A stretch of DNA of 64,000 bases from Pseudevernia furfuracea (Eukaryota; Ascomycota; Lecanoromycetes; Lecanorales; Parmeliaceae). Numbering within the stretch: position 1 is the first letter of the stretch; the number at the start of each line of letters is the position of its first letter. The stretch lies in NCBI GenBank assembly GCA_022315425.1, contig JAIUPT010000031.1, positions 62,001 through 126,000 on the forward strand, given 5' to 3'. The translations under genes were made by a program, and so were the position numbers. The notes under the pieces are model-generated. The model saw nothing but the letters and a program-made list of their open reading frames with translations, was not told the origin of the DNA and did no database searches. This document shows positions 44,404-55,310 of the stretch, in pieces.

Positions 44404-45129
44404 TTGGCAATCTCGTCGGTCCTGAGCTCTCTCAAGTAGCTTCCATACGTTGACCAGATCGCATCTTGACAGTAGCAATTGGTAGGCTCAGACAGCATCA
44501 CATCACAGACAACGAAATAACGATCAAACAGTGGATCGCAGATGATTTGGTTCGGATACCTACGCAGTATCCTAATCCCCTGGTCGGTGTGGTATTGGCT
44601 CTCGAGGTTACACTTCTCGCGTTCGGGAGCCACCCGCTTAGCAATATTATGCTCCTTCAAGACAGCATTTGCTTGAGAAGAAAAACCCTCTTCATCCTCA
44701 CCAAGCTCGTTCTCTCTAGATGTTGCTGAGTAGCCTGACATTAACTGTTAGAATCTAACGCAAGGCATCCTCACAGTAGCTTTCCGCAGACAAACTATAA
44801 AAAGACCACTAACTGGTAGGTCTCAAGTATACAGCAGACCGACCACCGGCGATTATTCCAGCATCAGGCGATGGACGATGAGTATGTACGTCGGGTCCAA
44901 TCCAGTCGATAGTTTTTGTACCAACGGACGAGGCTCTCTGGATAAGCGAGCAATGCTCGAAGGCTGACATTAATTCTCCCTTATCTCCTACAGTAGGCTT
45001 GGACATTGGAGCTATATGGTACATGCAGCGGTGTTCAATTTCTCTGGATGCATCGTCCACAATTTGGCAATCCATGGTCGCACTTGAGCTACGACTTGCG
45101 ACAAAGCTCACATAACTGTGGTTTTCCAT
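44400..45129 (-). CDS. Possible two-exon hypothetical gene
   Basis: Two minus-strand frames, 45129-44809 and about 44741-44400, have protein-like composition (for example ENELGEDEEGFSSQANAV and YFVVCDVMLSEPTNCYCQDA) and the second stops exactly over the end of the protease-like gene. I could not find a donor-acceptor pair that joins them in frame: GTTAGT at 44811 and TAACAG near 44753 leave the phase wrong. I recognise no family. It may be two relics or a mis-paired gene. Confidence 0.3.
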
Positions 45130-45343
45130 TTCGGCGCAGGGTAGACTGGCTACGAAGTAACATCTAAATATAATAGAAGCCTAATAGGAAACATCAAGAT
45201 GTTGGCTTCGTCGGCACGGATTGGTTACTAGAAACCTGTATCGTACTTGTAAGACACTGTAGGGCTGCTAGTGTATTTTATAAAAAAAACAGCAGGCCAA
45301 CCCTCTGCCTCCACTAGAGACCAGGCCCTTGGACAACCCAAGC

Positions 45344-46355
45344 ATGGCGGCACAAAGCAGAGGTCGAGCAGCCTCTCTGTCCCTCCAGAGCTTCGATCTG
45401 GCGCGACCTATCACACCAGCAGAAGAGACACCCCGAGCCCTTGAAATGGACCACCCACTCGCGAGCTCTTCCTCATCAGCATACGGAGACGAAGAGAAAG
45501 ACGAGGGGGAAGAGGAGGAGGAAGATAGCGGCACCCAGTCTCAATATACGCTCGACGATGCGTCTTCCGATGAATCGTCGGATGCCGAGTCAGACAATGG
45601 CGAAGCAGGTCCCGAACAACCACCTTTCCTCCACCATTCGAATTCCTCCTTCCTCATGTCTAATGCTTTTGCTCCCCCTTACTATAACAGGCCGCCTACG
45701 CCCCTGCCTGCCTCGCCTTCTTTGACGTCACTGCTTCGGCCTCCGTTCTCTACAACGACTTCACGTCCTACGACTCCAGACAGCTCGGAGAACGATACGC
45801 CCAATGACACGGAAGCGGCTGTTGCAAAGTCGGCTCGCATTGCTACAACGGTGCCTAGAGCAAGTCCGAAAGTTCCTACATACGAATACTACGGCTTCGT
45901 GCTGTACCTGCTCTCTTCTCTTGCTTTCCGTAAGTCTACCAGTCTCATCCAGGGACAGCCCGCTGATTTCCTCAGTAATGTACCTCCTCTGGTCTTACCT
46001 CCCCTCACCCTTCCTTCACCAACTCGGTATATTCTACTATCCGAACCGCTGGTGGTCTCTCGCAATACCCTCTTTCCTCGTTATGACCCTAGTCTACATC
46101 TACGTCGCTTTGGCCTCCTACAACACTGGCTATTTGACTCTACCCATGAGCAGTATAGAGAACATCGTAGACGAAGCGGCGCATGTTGCGGTGCTAGACA
46201 GTCACGGGCGTATACAGAGGAAGGCCGGGCAGGCTGGGGCTGCGATAGGCATTAACGATGCAAAAGAGGTTGATTGGGGGACACTTTGGAATGAGGGTAC
46301 GGACGCCGTCATGGACGTGCCTGTTGGCGGGGTCTGTGAGATACTGTATGGTTAG
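45344..46355 (+). CDS. GPI19: PIG-P, subunit of the GPI-GlcNAc transferase, 321 aa
   Basis: Two exons, 45344-45929 and 45976-46355, give 322 codons with the stop. The PIG-P domain spans the intron: YEYYGFVLYLLSSLAFLMYL, then WSYLPSP-LHQLGIFYYPNRW and a second membrane helix ALIPSFLVMTLVYIYVAL-like, ending SYNTGYLTLP. PIG-P sits in the ER membrane in the complex that makes GlcNAc-PI, the first step of GPI anchor synthesis. The first about 180 residues are a low-complexity, acidic and Ser/Thr/Pro-rich extension (DEEKDEGEEEEEDS and others) absent from the short yeast and human proteins but common in filamentous fungi as I recall. The C-terminus has a conserved DWGTLWNEGTDAVMDVP region. The ATG at 45344 is the first in frame. 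Confidence 0.92.
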
Positions 46356-47072
46356 GAGCAGACAGCCTAGTCTTACTGCCCTCGATGGAAAACCCCAACT
46401 TCGAGTCGCCACGGTTTTGCACATCAGCCGATGCCTTGCGACCCACCACTATCGCAATAAACCAGCATCAAAGACGCCAGACTGAGTCAAGCGAAAGGCC
46501 ATCAATACATTGATCCGATACTGGTGGCTCCCAGCCTTTCCCTTCCACGGTAGGGCGTTAGATGAAAAGCTAGGGAACTAGCCACTAGCCTTTTGAGGCC
46601 TTGAGGGCAGTTCAGACTTGTAGCGCAGGAGACCAATCGGCCTGACAGGTAGGCCTTACATTGAACCCAAGTCTACGGGCTGACCACGCGCCGGATCGCC
46701 AACAGCCGCTTCTCGGAGAAACCACGCGTGGCCGAATTGATTGTGCCACGTACTTACAGTAGCTCGCCAGCTCGCTAACGGTTTTACTCGGCTCGCCCTC
46801 AAGGCCTCAACATGACATACCCGCTCACACCTTTTAAGTAGTCGATGTTGCACATGCACATGCAATCCAACCAGAACGATATAGGCATTTCTACTCGTTT
46901 GACGCTACCATCATTGCAGATCAGAATGTTATTTTGGTTGACGCACTGGCTCAACGCGTGGTGTATTAGGTTAAATGTATACTTATACCCAAATATATGT
47001 TGTGAAACTGTTCATCTATAATACCAGCCAAAGTCTTGCCCGACGGCATACCTTGCTTACTTTTTTTTTCTA
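46356..47072. other. Intergenic, convergent 3' ends
   Basis: Holds the inverted-repeat pair listed next. No gene was seen. Confidence 0.5.
46593..46810. repeat. 16-base inverted repeat pair, 218-bp MITE-like unit
   Basis: TTGAGGCCTTGAGGGC at 46593-46608 is the exact reverse complement of GCCCTCAAGGCCTCAA at 46795-46810. No clear target duplication is seen outside, so a transposon origin is only a possibility. Confidence 0.6.
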
Positions 47073-48322
47073 TCATACAGGTGAATCTTCTCCCGTCATT
47101 TTAGATCTTGGGAAACCATAATCCTCTCGCCCCGGAGACAATGCGCCGGAGGCTGGGGGAGTATACCCCACACCAGACAAAGTAACAACATGGACACCAG
47201 ACAAAGTAACAACATGGAGCCCTCCTTTCGTTCCCTGATTGTTCATTCGCTCAAATCGAAGGAGCTCCCGGTTATCACTGGGTCTTCTCCCTTTCGACCA
47301 CCTCGACGACCTTCGGCTAGTCGGTGTGAGATCGATAATAGTATCGTTGTCATTCATCCGCGAAGAATAGCGCTTGCCTCTGCTGAAAGTGCTCAGGAAT
47401 TTGAGGTGTAAGCCAGCAAAGAGTGGGCGATAGGTCGTGAGGCAAGCGCAGACGACGGCCATGGTTGCCTCCAGTTGACTCCACATGTACGGCGTCGTCA
47501 AGGAGTCTGCAATAAACATATCAATGACCTGCCAGGAGATTTGGTTTGGGGATCATGAGCTTACACGGTAGATCGGCCCCCTTTATCAGGTTGACAGTTA
47601 TGATGCGCATCAGGCTAGCCACGCATACCAAGCCGCCCAATGCAAAGATGCCCGACAACATGAGCTTCTGACTTGCTTCAAGCTTCAACCTCCAGACCAT
47701 ATACAACGGCATACACAGAATGATGATGTCAAGTGCCATGTTCGATGATGCAACTGCCCGGTAATACGACTGCAGATTTATGCACTTGCTCGTGAAGGTG
47801 TCCTCCGGGTTCCACAGTCCAGAGAAAGGGTGGCATTGGAAAACGAGGCAGAGGACTGCAGCTATAGCCCATGCAACACAAGCCACGCCGACGACCCACG
47901 TGGCCTTCTTGAATGCCTCGGTATCGAAGATCCGGCGATACATCAGCAGGATGGAGATTTTAACCATGAGGATTGTGAAGGCGTAAGCGATTAGAGCACA
48001 GCTGACAGTCTGAGGACTCTATTAGCAGAGTTCCGGGAGCTTCGGATCGAAGATGTTTTACCTTTAAGAAGGTCTCGATCTGGTACAGCTCCAAGGTTGC
48101 GGCATGCCGACCACCACCCCCAATGGTAACCATAAGACAGCCAACCGCCAGCATGATATACGAAGGTATCAAGGTCGCCACAATCCACCAGTCGTCGGCG
48201 GCGAAAGCTGCTTTGCTTCTCCATCGTGCGAGGAGTCGTAAGACGACAGCAAGGGTTTCAAGAATACCGCACGCAATGGTCAGTTTGATCACATTATCGC
48301 CTCTTGGATTGCCCTCGAGCAT
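47073..48322 (-). CDS. Rhodopsin-domain (PTH11-like) integral membrane protein, 379 aa
   Basis: Three exons, 48322-48062, 48009-47565 and 47506-47073, sum to 380 codons with the stop. The fungal rhodopsin-like family with seven membrane segments is recognised by VLRLLARWRSKAAFAADDWW near the first helices, TILMVKISILLMYRRIFD, VFQCHPFSGLWNP, CINLQSYYRAVASSNMALDI and IILCMPLYMVWRLKL. The last segment is ATMAVVCACLTTYRPLF. The C-terminal tail is cytoplasmic, basic then Ser/Pro-rich, and contains a duplicated HVVTLSGV. Family members are putative G-protein-coupled or sensing receptors; the ligand is unknown. The start ATG at 48322 lies in a frame that stays open upstream, but no better signal is seen there. 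Confidence 0.88.
47170..47217 (-). repeat. 24-base exact tandem duplication in the receptor tail
   Basis: ACACCAGACAAAGTAACAAC-ATGG occurs twice head to tail, giving HVVTLSGV twice in the protein. It is in frame and appears recent because the copies are identical. Confidence 0.9.
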
Positions 48323-49835
48323 CTTGGCAATTGTCTTGAAGTATGAATGAAAGGATGGTAATGAAAGGGAAGTGGAAAGGAGCACGTCGCGTCGAGCAAT
48401 TGAAGAAGAAAAATAAATTGGGGAGAGGGGCACTTTATTGGAAGTCCCACAGGGATCCCCAATGTGCTCGCTGTCACATGAAAGTATAATCAAGGACGAG
48501 ATCTTAGATCTGTCGGCCAATGTACGGGTACCTAGTCGACCACCAGAGCCGCTCAGACACTAGAAGTACTGGTTCCATGCACGTTTACGCAGGCCTACCA
48601 AGTCCAATGCACGTCAATGTACGTCAATGCATGCTGATGCTACCCGCAGCCAAAGAGGGAAGTCCCTAGAATTCTTCGAGAAGCTTATCATGCTGGCGCA
48701 CCAGTGAAGCTTTGAACGTCTTTTCCTATTGCAGACGCACTAAGGCGAGGTCGCTTGGGCTATAGCCGCTACAATCATTATCATCGAAGTCGATTCGGAT
48801 TTCCCCAACAACGTCGCTCACGGTCCAGGCATAGCGATTGTGCAAGGGGTTCAGGTTGACATGCACATTATTTGTATTTCCCAGATTTGTCGCAGCACAT
48901 GGCCTTTTGGTGACGATGGTGATACATACTGTACTCATACCTACCTAATAATTTGGTGTTTCGGGTATCAGTCTGAAGATGAGAGGCACGGCAATAATGG
49001 CACCAAAGGCCGTTGGTCCCGGTGACGCGGGACGAGACGCCCGCGCTGATAGCTCCCGACGCCTTCCTCCACATATTTTTCATTTTCTCCTTTTTCCTTT
49101 TTCTTACCCTATCTTATGATCTCATCTCACTCCTCTCATCATCATTATCGATTTAAAACGTTGCCCTCTCCTGAACAGAAGTATCCAATACCTCCAGCGG
49201 ATAGAATGTCGGATGGTCCAATCATCCTTGTCCTGTCCACATACATACAACATAGCTAAAAGTCGGCCACACCGACTCGTTGATTCTGACTCCTTTTTCA
49301 ACCCCCAATCCCATAATTCAGTCTTGGAAATAGCTTGGCTCTCAAACTCAATTCACACCGAACCTCTGTTTTAAGAAAGTCCTTTGCATGTTGGCGGTCT
49401 TGCTCGGGGTTCTCGTCTGCAGGATAGGGAAACCGATGATGTCGTGGCGCAGTAGCCTTGACTCATGTCGTATCCACTAGCGCTTGTTGCTGCCTGGGGG
49501 CTTAGACGTTGAAGACCGAAACGGCCGGAACATTTATTCTGGCAAAGAGTCTTCATAGGAAGAGCTTCTACGCGCAAAGTTTTCGCATATCCAAGTTGGG
49601 AAGAATCTCTCAGAAAAAGAGAAAAAAAAATGTGTACAGGCTATCTTCTGCCGGACGTCGCCCCTGAGGACCGAGGTAGGCCAAAAAGACCGCCAATCCA
49701 ACCCTATCTGCATCCCAACTCACCTATGATCCGTCGTCAGATGTTCCACCGCCTCCACCCGAAAAGTTGTCAGCTATCCAACGGACTTCTCGCACCCTAC
49801 GGCGGGGATTCTACTTTCCAATAAAGGCATCGGTC
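48323..49835. other. Intergenic between divergent genes
   Basis: Promoter space for the rhodopsin-like (minus) and DUF7730-like (plus) genes. ACGTCAATG units recur near 48611-48630. Pyrimidine-rich stretches lie near 49081-49145. An ATG frame at 49630-49824 has no motif. Confidence 0.5.
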
Positions 49836-50747
49836 ATGCACGCTATCACAATGCACAGACTAAAGCAGAACGAGAAAGCGGCAATCCCGAAACCCCTTTT
49901 CCGAAGACCAAAGAAGTGCAGAGACCTTTCTCTACCACGCAACAGCAGGGCGCAGTCCCAAGGCGGCGACCTCTTCGCAAAACTTCCATATGAGATCCGC
50001 CGCATGATCTACATCTACGTCCTCGGCGATGAGATAATCCATCTCGCCCGTCCCTCGGGCAAATCCCGACTCGCGCACTATCGCTGCGAATGGAGACTCA
50101 ATGACGGTGGCTATCATCTCCACCGGGAAAGCTCGTCCAGACACGGCAAGATGAATCTGGCCAAGACCTGCCGAGCCATCTACAACGAAGCGACCGACGT
50201 ACTCTACACCACCAACACCTTCTCCGTGCAAACCAGCCTCAACCTCGAAACATTCATCCGGTTCACCCAAAGCATCCGGCCCAGCCGCCTCGCCTCAATC
50301 GCAGCCGTGTACATCAACATGCCCGTGAACTTCTTCGCGCCCTTCTGGACCGCCATGAACCCCGATGCGCGGTTCTGGGATTTCATCCGCGACTGGGGCC
50401 GCGTGTGGGAGACGATGGCGACGCGGATGCCCGGTCTCCGGGTCCTACGCGTGCAGTTGGAAAGGACGGGGCAGCAACTCGGACTCACCGTCGAGGAGGA
50501 TTGGATCCGGCCGATGCTGCGGGTTCGGGGGTTGAGGAAGTTCGAGTTGGTGCTGGAGGGGAATGGCGTGTATCATGAATGGAGCCCGGGGTATTGCGAG
50601 CAGCTAAGGGAGTTGCAGGAGTTTCTGGGGAGGACGCTCTGCTCGGAGCGGAAGGTGGGTGAGGAGTATCTGGAGGCGAGTACTTGTTGGAAGAGAGAGC
50701 GGCCGTGTGAGGATGGGATCTGTTGTAAGAAAGAGCTCAAATTATAG
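49836..50747 (+). CDS. DUF7730 / 2EXR-type F-box-like protein, 303 aa
   Basis: Single exon. The core starts FAKLPYEIRRMIYIYVLGDE, the F-box-like opening shared by the large fungal DUF7730 family, followed by IIHLARP, NLAKTCRAIYNEATDVLYTT-type and NTFSVQTSLNLETFIRF segments and a WDFIRDWGRVWETMATRMPG block. The frame is open upstream of the ATG at 49836, so an earlier start or 5' exon is possible; 49851 is a second candidate. The C-terminus is Cys-rich (CWKRERPCEDGICCKK). The role is unknown; a scaffold in ubiquitin ligase complexes is a guess from the F-box-like motif. Confidence 0.75.
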   Translation: MHAITMHRLKQNEKAAIPKPLFRRPKKCRDLSLPRNSRAQSQGGDLFAKLPYEIRRMIYIYVLGDEIIHLARPSGKSRLAHYRCEWRLNDGGYHLHRESSSRHGKMNLAKTCRAIYNEATDVLYTTNTFSVQTSLNLETFIRFTQSIRPSRLASIAAVYINMPVNFFAPFWTAMNPDARFWDFIRDWGRVWETMATRMPGLRVLRVQLERTGQQLGLTVEEDWIRPMLRVRGLRKFELVLEGNGVYHEWSPGYCEQLRELQEFLGRTLCSERKVGEEYLEASTCWKRERPCEDGICCKKELKL

Positions 50748-53004
50748 CCATCAATCCAGAAAAAGATTCCGTTATTGTTACGTAGACCCAGCTTACACAG
50801 AGCTTTGAGTCACAAAAAGAACCCTACTCCTCGTTGTTGTAAGTCTTGATCTTTGTGGAACTCCTACCGCAACAATTGCCAACTTGTTCTAGCAGCACGC
50901 CTGCCTGCGAGTGACTGAGGGTGACATGCTTCGTCACAACGACATATAAACGTCGTCAGACGGGCCACTCTATGAAGTCAAGGCCTTTCAAACTACAGTT
51001 CACCAAAAAACAGGACCAGTCAAAGATCATAGTGGAGGAGATGGCGAAATTCCTTGCTCGAGATTGTGGATACCTAGCGTCGTAATATTACCGCCGCATA
51101 CGCTAGCCTGTGACAAGCAGAGAAGCCGCTGAGGATGCAGACTCAACAACGTCCGGCAAACCACACCCCTACCTACTCTTCAACGCACTCATAAACCCAA
51201 TAAGATTTGACACTCACAATTACCAAAAGTTGAGGAGCGACCCGGGTAGCTTCCCAAACGTACGAAACATGACAAGGCAGACCAGGGTCTTTCTTCCGTA
51301 CAACCGCTTGAAGTTTCAGAGACAGGGAACCCAGACAGGAAAAGACCTCCTGTTGCGCTGCTCCAAAACTCCACCGGCATCAGAAATTTTGGTGTTGGTG
51401 CCGTTTGCTGAATCAAACCGCGACTGACAGGACCCAAAAGAATAACAGCTTCGGTTGGTCTGAAACCTCGTTGGCCAAATAAATCCCAATCTGAACCATG
51501 GTATGGCAGAACGGTCGCCTTCCGGCAACACACGGCACAGCAGAACAAATGCGTTAGTCTGTAAACAGCTCCCCGAAAGCCTGGTACATTCAGGGTTTTG
51601 CTCAGACAGGCTCGGACCCCCGCCGTGTCTGCGGACACATCGTAGCCAGTCACGACGTGACTAGTTAACAATCACATACCTATCTAACGCTTGAACTCTC
51701 ACGGCGACAAAAGCTGCAGCAAAAGCTCAGGCAGGAGCTAGAAAACATTACAGCTGTTACCAATTCTACATCCTTCACTAATCTAACCACCACATTGATT
51801 CCCTGCCATAGCCGCAAAGACTTTTACGTCACCAGACGTCTCTACGCTCCCAGACCGGAACCCTGGAGTGGCCCCTGATAGCTGCATTGGCGCATACACG
51901 GATGTTCCTGCATGAGTGGTGGTCAGTGCGTCGAGTTTCACGCTTCAACGAAACCCCAACGTCTTCCCCGCGACGCCGGGAGAATGGCGTCCGTCGCCCG
52001 AAAACATGGCTCGACGCTGATCCCGATGCGCGAAAGAAGTTGTTGAAGTTGTTCTGGGCCCCTGGTTGCGGGAGACCGGATGCGCATTGATCGCCATTTC
52101 GTTCTCTCGGTACCTCATCATAGCCTCCTTGCACTGTTCCCGGGACTAGGATTCCCACTCCTGCATGTAGCATGAGACGCAATTTAATATGACAGACAGC
52201 AGTGCTCAACACGGTTACTGCAGTGATTTACGATGATTTGGAGATAAGTGTTTTGGGAGAAAACGGGACGGAGCAAGTCAACGGTGATATGGTAGCGGCC
52301 ATGGACAATGGACCATAGACTCTTAGCCCAACTCCATGGAGCAGACGCAAGTCCTATAGATCGGGTGGGCAGCAAATAAGGGTATGTGAGTATGGACAAG
52401 TCAAGAGAAGAGAAAGAGTAGACCCGTTCACTGATTCTGGGCCTCAAAATATAGCCGTCATCTGATATGTGAAAATACGGAAAATTGATAGACTGAATGT
52501 ACGAAACGCATCCAGTCAGAACAGGCATGAAGCCCAGAAGCTGCCTTGATGTGCCATTCAATAATCCAAAGACGGGGCTTTGACGAGGAATAAAAAGACA
52601 AAAAAAGTGACGCTCGACAACACTCCTTCTTAAGTCCAGCGACCAGAGATGAATGAAGATATCAGTGCCTTTCCTTTCGTCGATTCTATTTGATAATTAA
52701 TATCAACAGATCCATCCAGTCAAGCGAGAAGACTGATTTCATATTCGGCGGTTCTCCTGGCCAATTGCTGATGAAGACATTGTCAGAATGAATTTTGTTT
52801 CGAATGCGGCGCTAAAGTATTAGAATACAATGAATACCGGGGTTCGGAGATAGAGAACTGAACCGTCCAGACAAAAGCCTTACCTCTCAATCAGAGCTCT
52901 CTACATACCTCCATCTTCACTGATAACCATCTACCTTCCTCCACCTCTCCTCCCATCCACTCTTCCTTCACCGCCCACGATTTCCCCTTCCCCCAACCTC
53001 CAAC
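50748..53004. other. 2.3 kb gap without a supported gene
   Basis: Frames at 51110-51427 (+), 51671-51189 (-), 52212-51829 (-) and 52561-52184 (-) lack motifs and exon structure. The last 100 bases before 53005 are CT-rich (CTACCTTCCTCCACCTCTCC), a typical strong-promoter leader. This is the longest unexplained gap in the right half. Confidence 0.5.
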
Positions 53005-53568
53005 ATGGACTCCACCGCCCTCCGCACCAAACAAGCCCCTCTCAAAGAGCGCTACAAAACCGACCCTTCCTCCGCCCTCCTCACCCTCAAAACAACCGGC
53101 ACCCTCTCCTCCACTTCCATCGCCTGCTCTCTCTCATCCGGCCCCGCCATCGCCTCCGCCAAGTCCAAAGTCGCAGGCCTCCACCCCGCAGCCGGCGGCG
53201 ACGATCCCGAAATCTCAGGCGAACTATGCTCCGGCGACATGTTGCTCGAAGCGCTCGTGGCCTGCGCGGGGGTGACCTTGAAAGCCGTCGCTACCGCGAT
53301 GGAAATAGATATCGCAGAGGGGGAAGTGAGGGCGGAGGGGGATTTGGATTTCCGAGGGACGATGGGGGTGGACAGGAGTGCGCCGGTCGGGTTTGTGGAG
53401 ATACGGCTGGCGTTTGCGTTGGAGACGGATGCGGAGCGGAGCAAGGTCGAGAAACTGGTGCAGTTGACCGAGAGGTATTGCGTCGTGTTGCAGACGATTT
53501 GTCACAAGCCGAAGGTCACCGTGACGAGTTCGAAGAAGAAAGAGCTTGGGACAGCAGAAGAGAAGTAA
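53005..53568 (+). CDS. OsmC-like family protein, 187 aa
   Basis: Single exon with a highly expressed, C-rich codon choice at the 5' end. The OsmC/Ohr fold is recognised from GELCSGDMLLEALVACAGVT and, near the end, RYCVVLQTICHKPKVTVT. The cysteines in LVACAGVT and TICHKP are placed like the redox pair that reduces organic hydroperoxides in Ohr/OsmC proteins. VEIRLAFALETDAERSKVEK is the usual beta-strand and helix between them. A peroxide-defence role is inferred from the family; some fungal members are of unknown function. No targeting signal is obvious. Confidence 0.85.
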   Translation: MDSTALRTKQAPLKERYKTDPSSALLTLKTTGTLSSTSIACSLSSGPAIASAKSKVAGLHPAAGGDDPEISGELCSGDMLLEALVACAGVTLKAVATAMEIDIAEGEVRAEGDLDFRGTMGVDRSAPVGFVEIRLAFALETDAERSKVEKLVQLTERYCVVLQTICHKPKVTVTSSKKKELGTAEEK

Positions 53569-53901
53569 CTATTAATTAGCAAGTACTTTTGCTAATTTCG
53601 AGACCCTGATCTTGGGCTCAGTGTTAACCGTGCTTGAAATCGCCAAAAGAGGTCCAACGAACTGGGATGGAATGGTCAAGCCAATTGCGATGTTAATCTT
53701 TCGATGCGATGCGCGATGTTGGCACGCGATTGTACCTCACAACACGCGCAAGTCGCAAGCTCGAGTCGCGTGAGGTCTGGGGTAACTGAGGGTTTTTCAA
53801 CTGCTAGAAGACGATATTGAAAGAGCCTTCGTCGAACTTGACCTCCTTTTATTGACTCGGATGTGAATCCTCGTTCCACACTATCACATTCCTCGATCAC
53901 A
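53569..53901. other. Intergenic
   Basis: Short spacer between two plus-strand genes. Near 53700-53760 GCGATGCGCGATG and GCACGCGAT repeats occur. No gene was seen. Confidence 0.5.
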
Positions 53902-54739
53902 ATGCTGTCCATCCTCTTTCCGTTCTTCGCCCTGGCACTGGCAGCTCCCTTCGACCCGCCCGTCGACTTCCCAACGTTCAAAAATCTCACGGCGACAAAC
54001 CGCTGCTCCAATTCGCCGGATTGGCAAGCCTACGCCTTCCTCGTCGAAGACTGCTTCACAGCCATTCAACGGGTCTACATTGAAGAGGTTCTCAAAAACC
54101 CCAACCAACTTTACGAATTCACCGCCCAAGGCACCCATCCCAAAACCCAGAATCCTTGGCTGCGGACGCCGGCGCAGTATACCGTGAGTGAGTATATCAC
54201 CACCGTCCCACCCAGGTCCTCTGCCCCCACATCAAAAGATAGGCCCTGTAGCTGATGGGGGGGGAAAAACAAAAAAAGACTCCTGCACCCTCTCCATCGT
54301 GATGCTCGACTGGTTCAGACAGCGCGAGTCCCTACCCGGACGCGGGCCCCGAGGCTACTCGCAGTCCGACACCGCCACCTTCCGAGACATATGGGGCGCC
54401 GCACGCGTCGTGGAAGGGGATTGCCTGCTCCCCACCCGGCGGCCCGGATGGGATGTCGTTGGTGAGTTTAAGTTTAAGAGAAACCCCCCACCGTTCTTTC
54501 TTTCTTTTCTTCCCCGATTGCGATGGAGTTCAACAATGTACCCGCCCGTAATGGAAACAAAGTGGCGCCCCCCCCCAAAAAACATCATCCCTGTATGTAT
54601 GTATGTATCCGTGTCTAAAAAAACCCCGTTTGCGGTGGTGGAACCACTAGGCTATAAATCCAGCATCGGCGTCTTCCTCTGGGCGACCGACTCCGCGATC
54701 AACGACCAAGTCACCGGACGAGCAGTGGAGACCGCGTGA
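53902..54739 (+). CDS. Small secreted protein, 185 aa, three exons
   Basis: Exons 53902-54187, 54279-54461 and 54651-54739 sum to 186 codons with the stop. The signal peptide MLSILFPFFALALAAPFDPP is followed by NRCSNSPDWQAYAFLVEDCF, YEFTAQGTHPKTQNPWLRTP, QYTVNSCTLSIVMLDWF, EGDCLLPTRRPGWDVVG and YKSSIGVFLWATDSAIN. Four cysteines suggest two disulfides. All three frames join only with these introns. I know this layout from common ascomycete hypothetical secreted proteins but can give no function. The gene is convergent with the acid phosphatase gene across a repeat-rich spacer. Confidence 0.8.
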
Positions 54740-55310
54740 ATTATTTACTCCAAATCTGTCACAAACGTCGCCCGACGCGCGTCATCATTGCCGTCCAACG
54801 TTGCCGCGAATATAATGTGTGTGTGTTGTATGTAGGTATGTGTGTGTGTGTGGGTTTGTGTGTATTGGAGTAGGTTGCCTGGAGGGAAAAGATTTGAGAT
54901 GAGATGAGATGAGATGATATGAGATGATATGACGGGATGAGATGATATGACGAGATGAGATGAGATGAGATGATATGAGATGACGAGATGAGATGACGAG
55001 ATGAGATGAGATGAGCACCGTTTAAGGAGGGGACTTTTCATGCATAGACATACGTACCAGACATATCCGAGAAGGGAGCGAGGTCAAAGGTTGAATGATG
55101 AAGGACGATCGATATACAAGGCATCATGTCTCATTTTACAGGAAGTTTTTTTTTCTTAGAGCAGGCGGCATCATACATTTCAATCATATATCCATACTCT
55201 TCCACTGCTTTCCTCGTGGGAACCAATATCCCCCTCGTCCCCACTCCCGCTCAACCACCACCCCCTTCCTTCCCTCCACCCACAAAACTCCCCTCCCCAA
55301 CTTCCCTTTT
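54740..55310. repeat. Repeat-rich convergent spacer: (TG)n and TGAGA-type minisatellite
   Basis: TG-rich runs at 54816-54826 and 54840-54864 are followed at 54895-55014 by about 24 units of a pentanucleotide TGAGA/TGATA/TGACG array. It fills the space between the convergent secreted-protein and acid-phosphatase genes. CT-rich sequence continues to 55310. No gene was seen. Confidence 0.9.

Noticed and set aside
44400..44741. Joining this frame to 44809-45129 as a confident gene
   Set aside because: No splice pair keeps the frame, so it is listed only as a low-confidence hypothetical gene.
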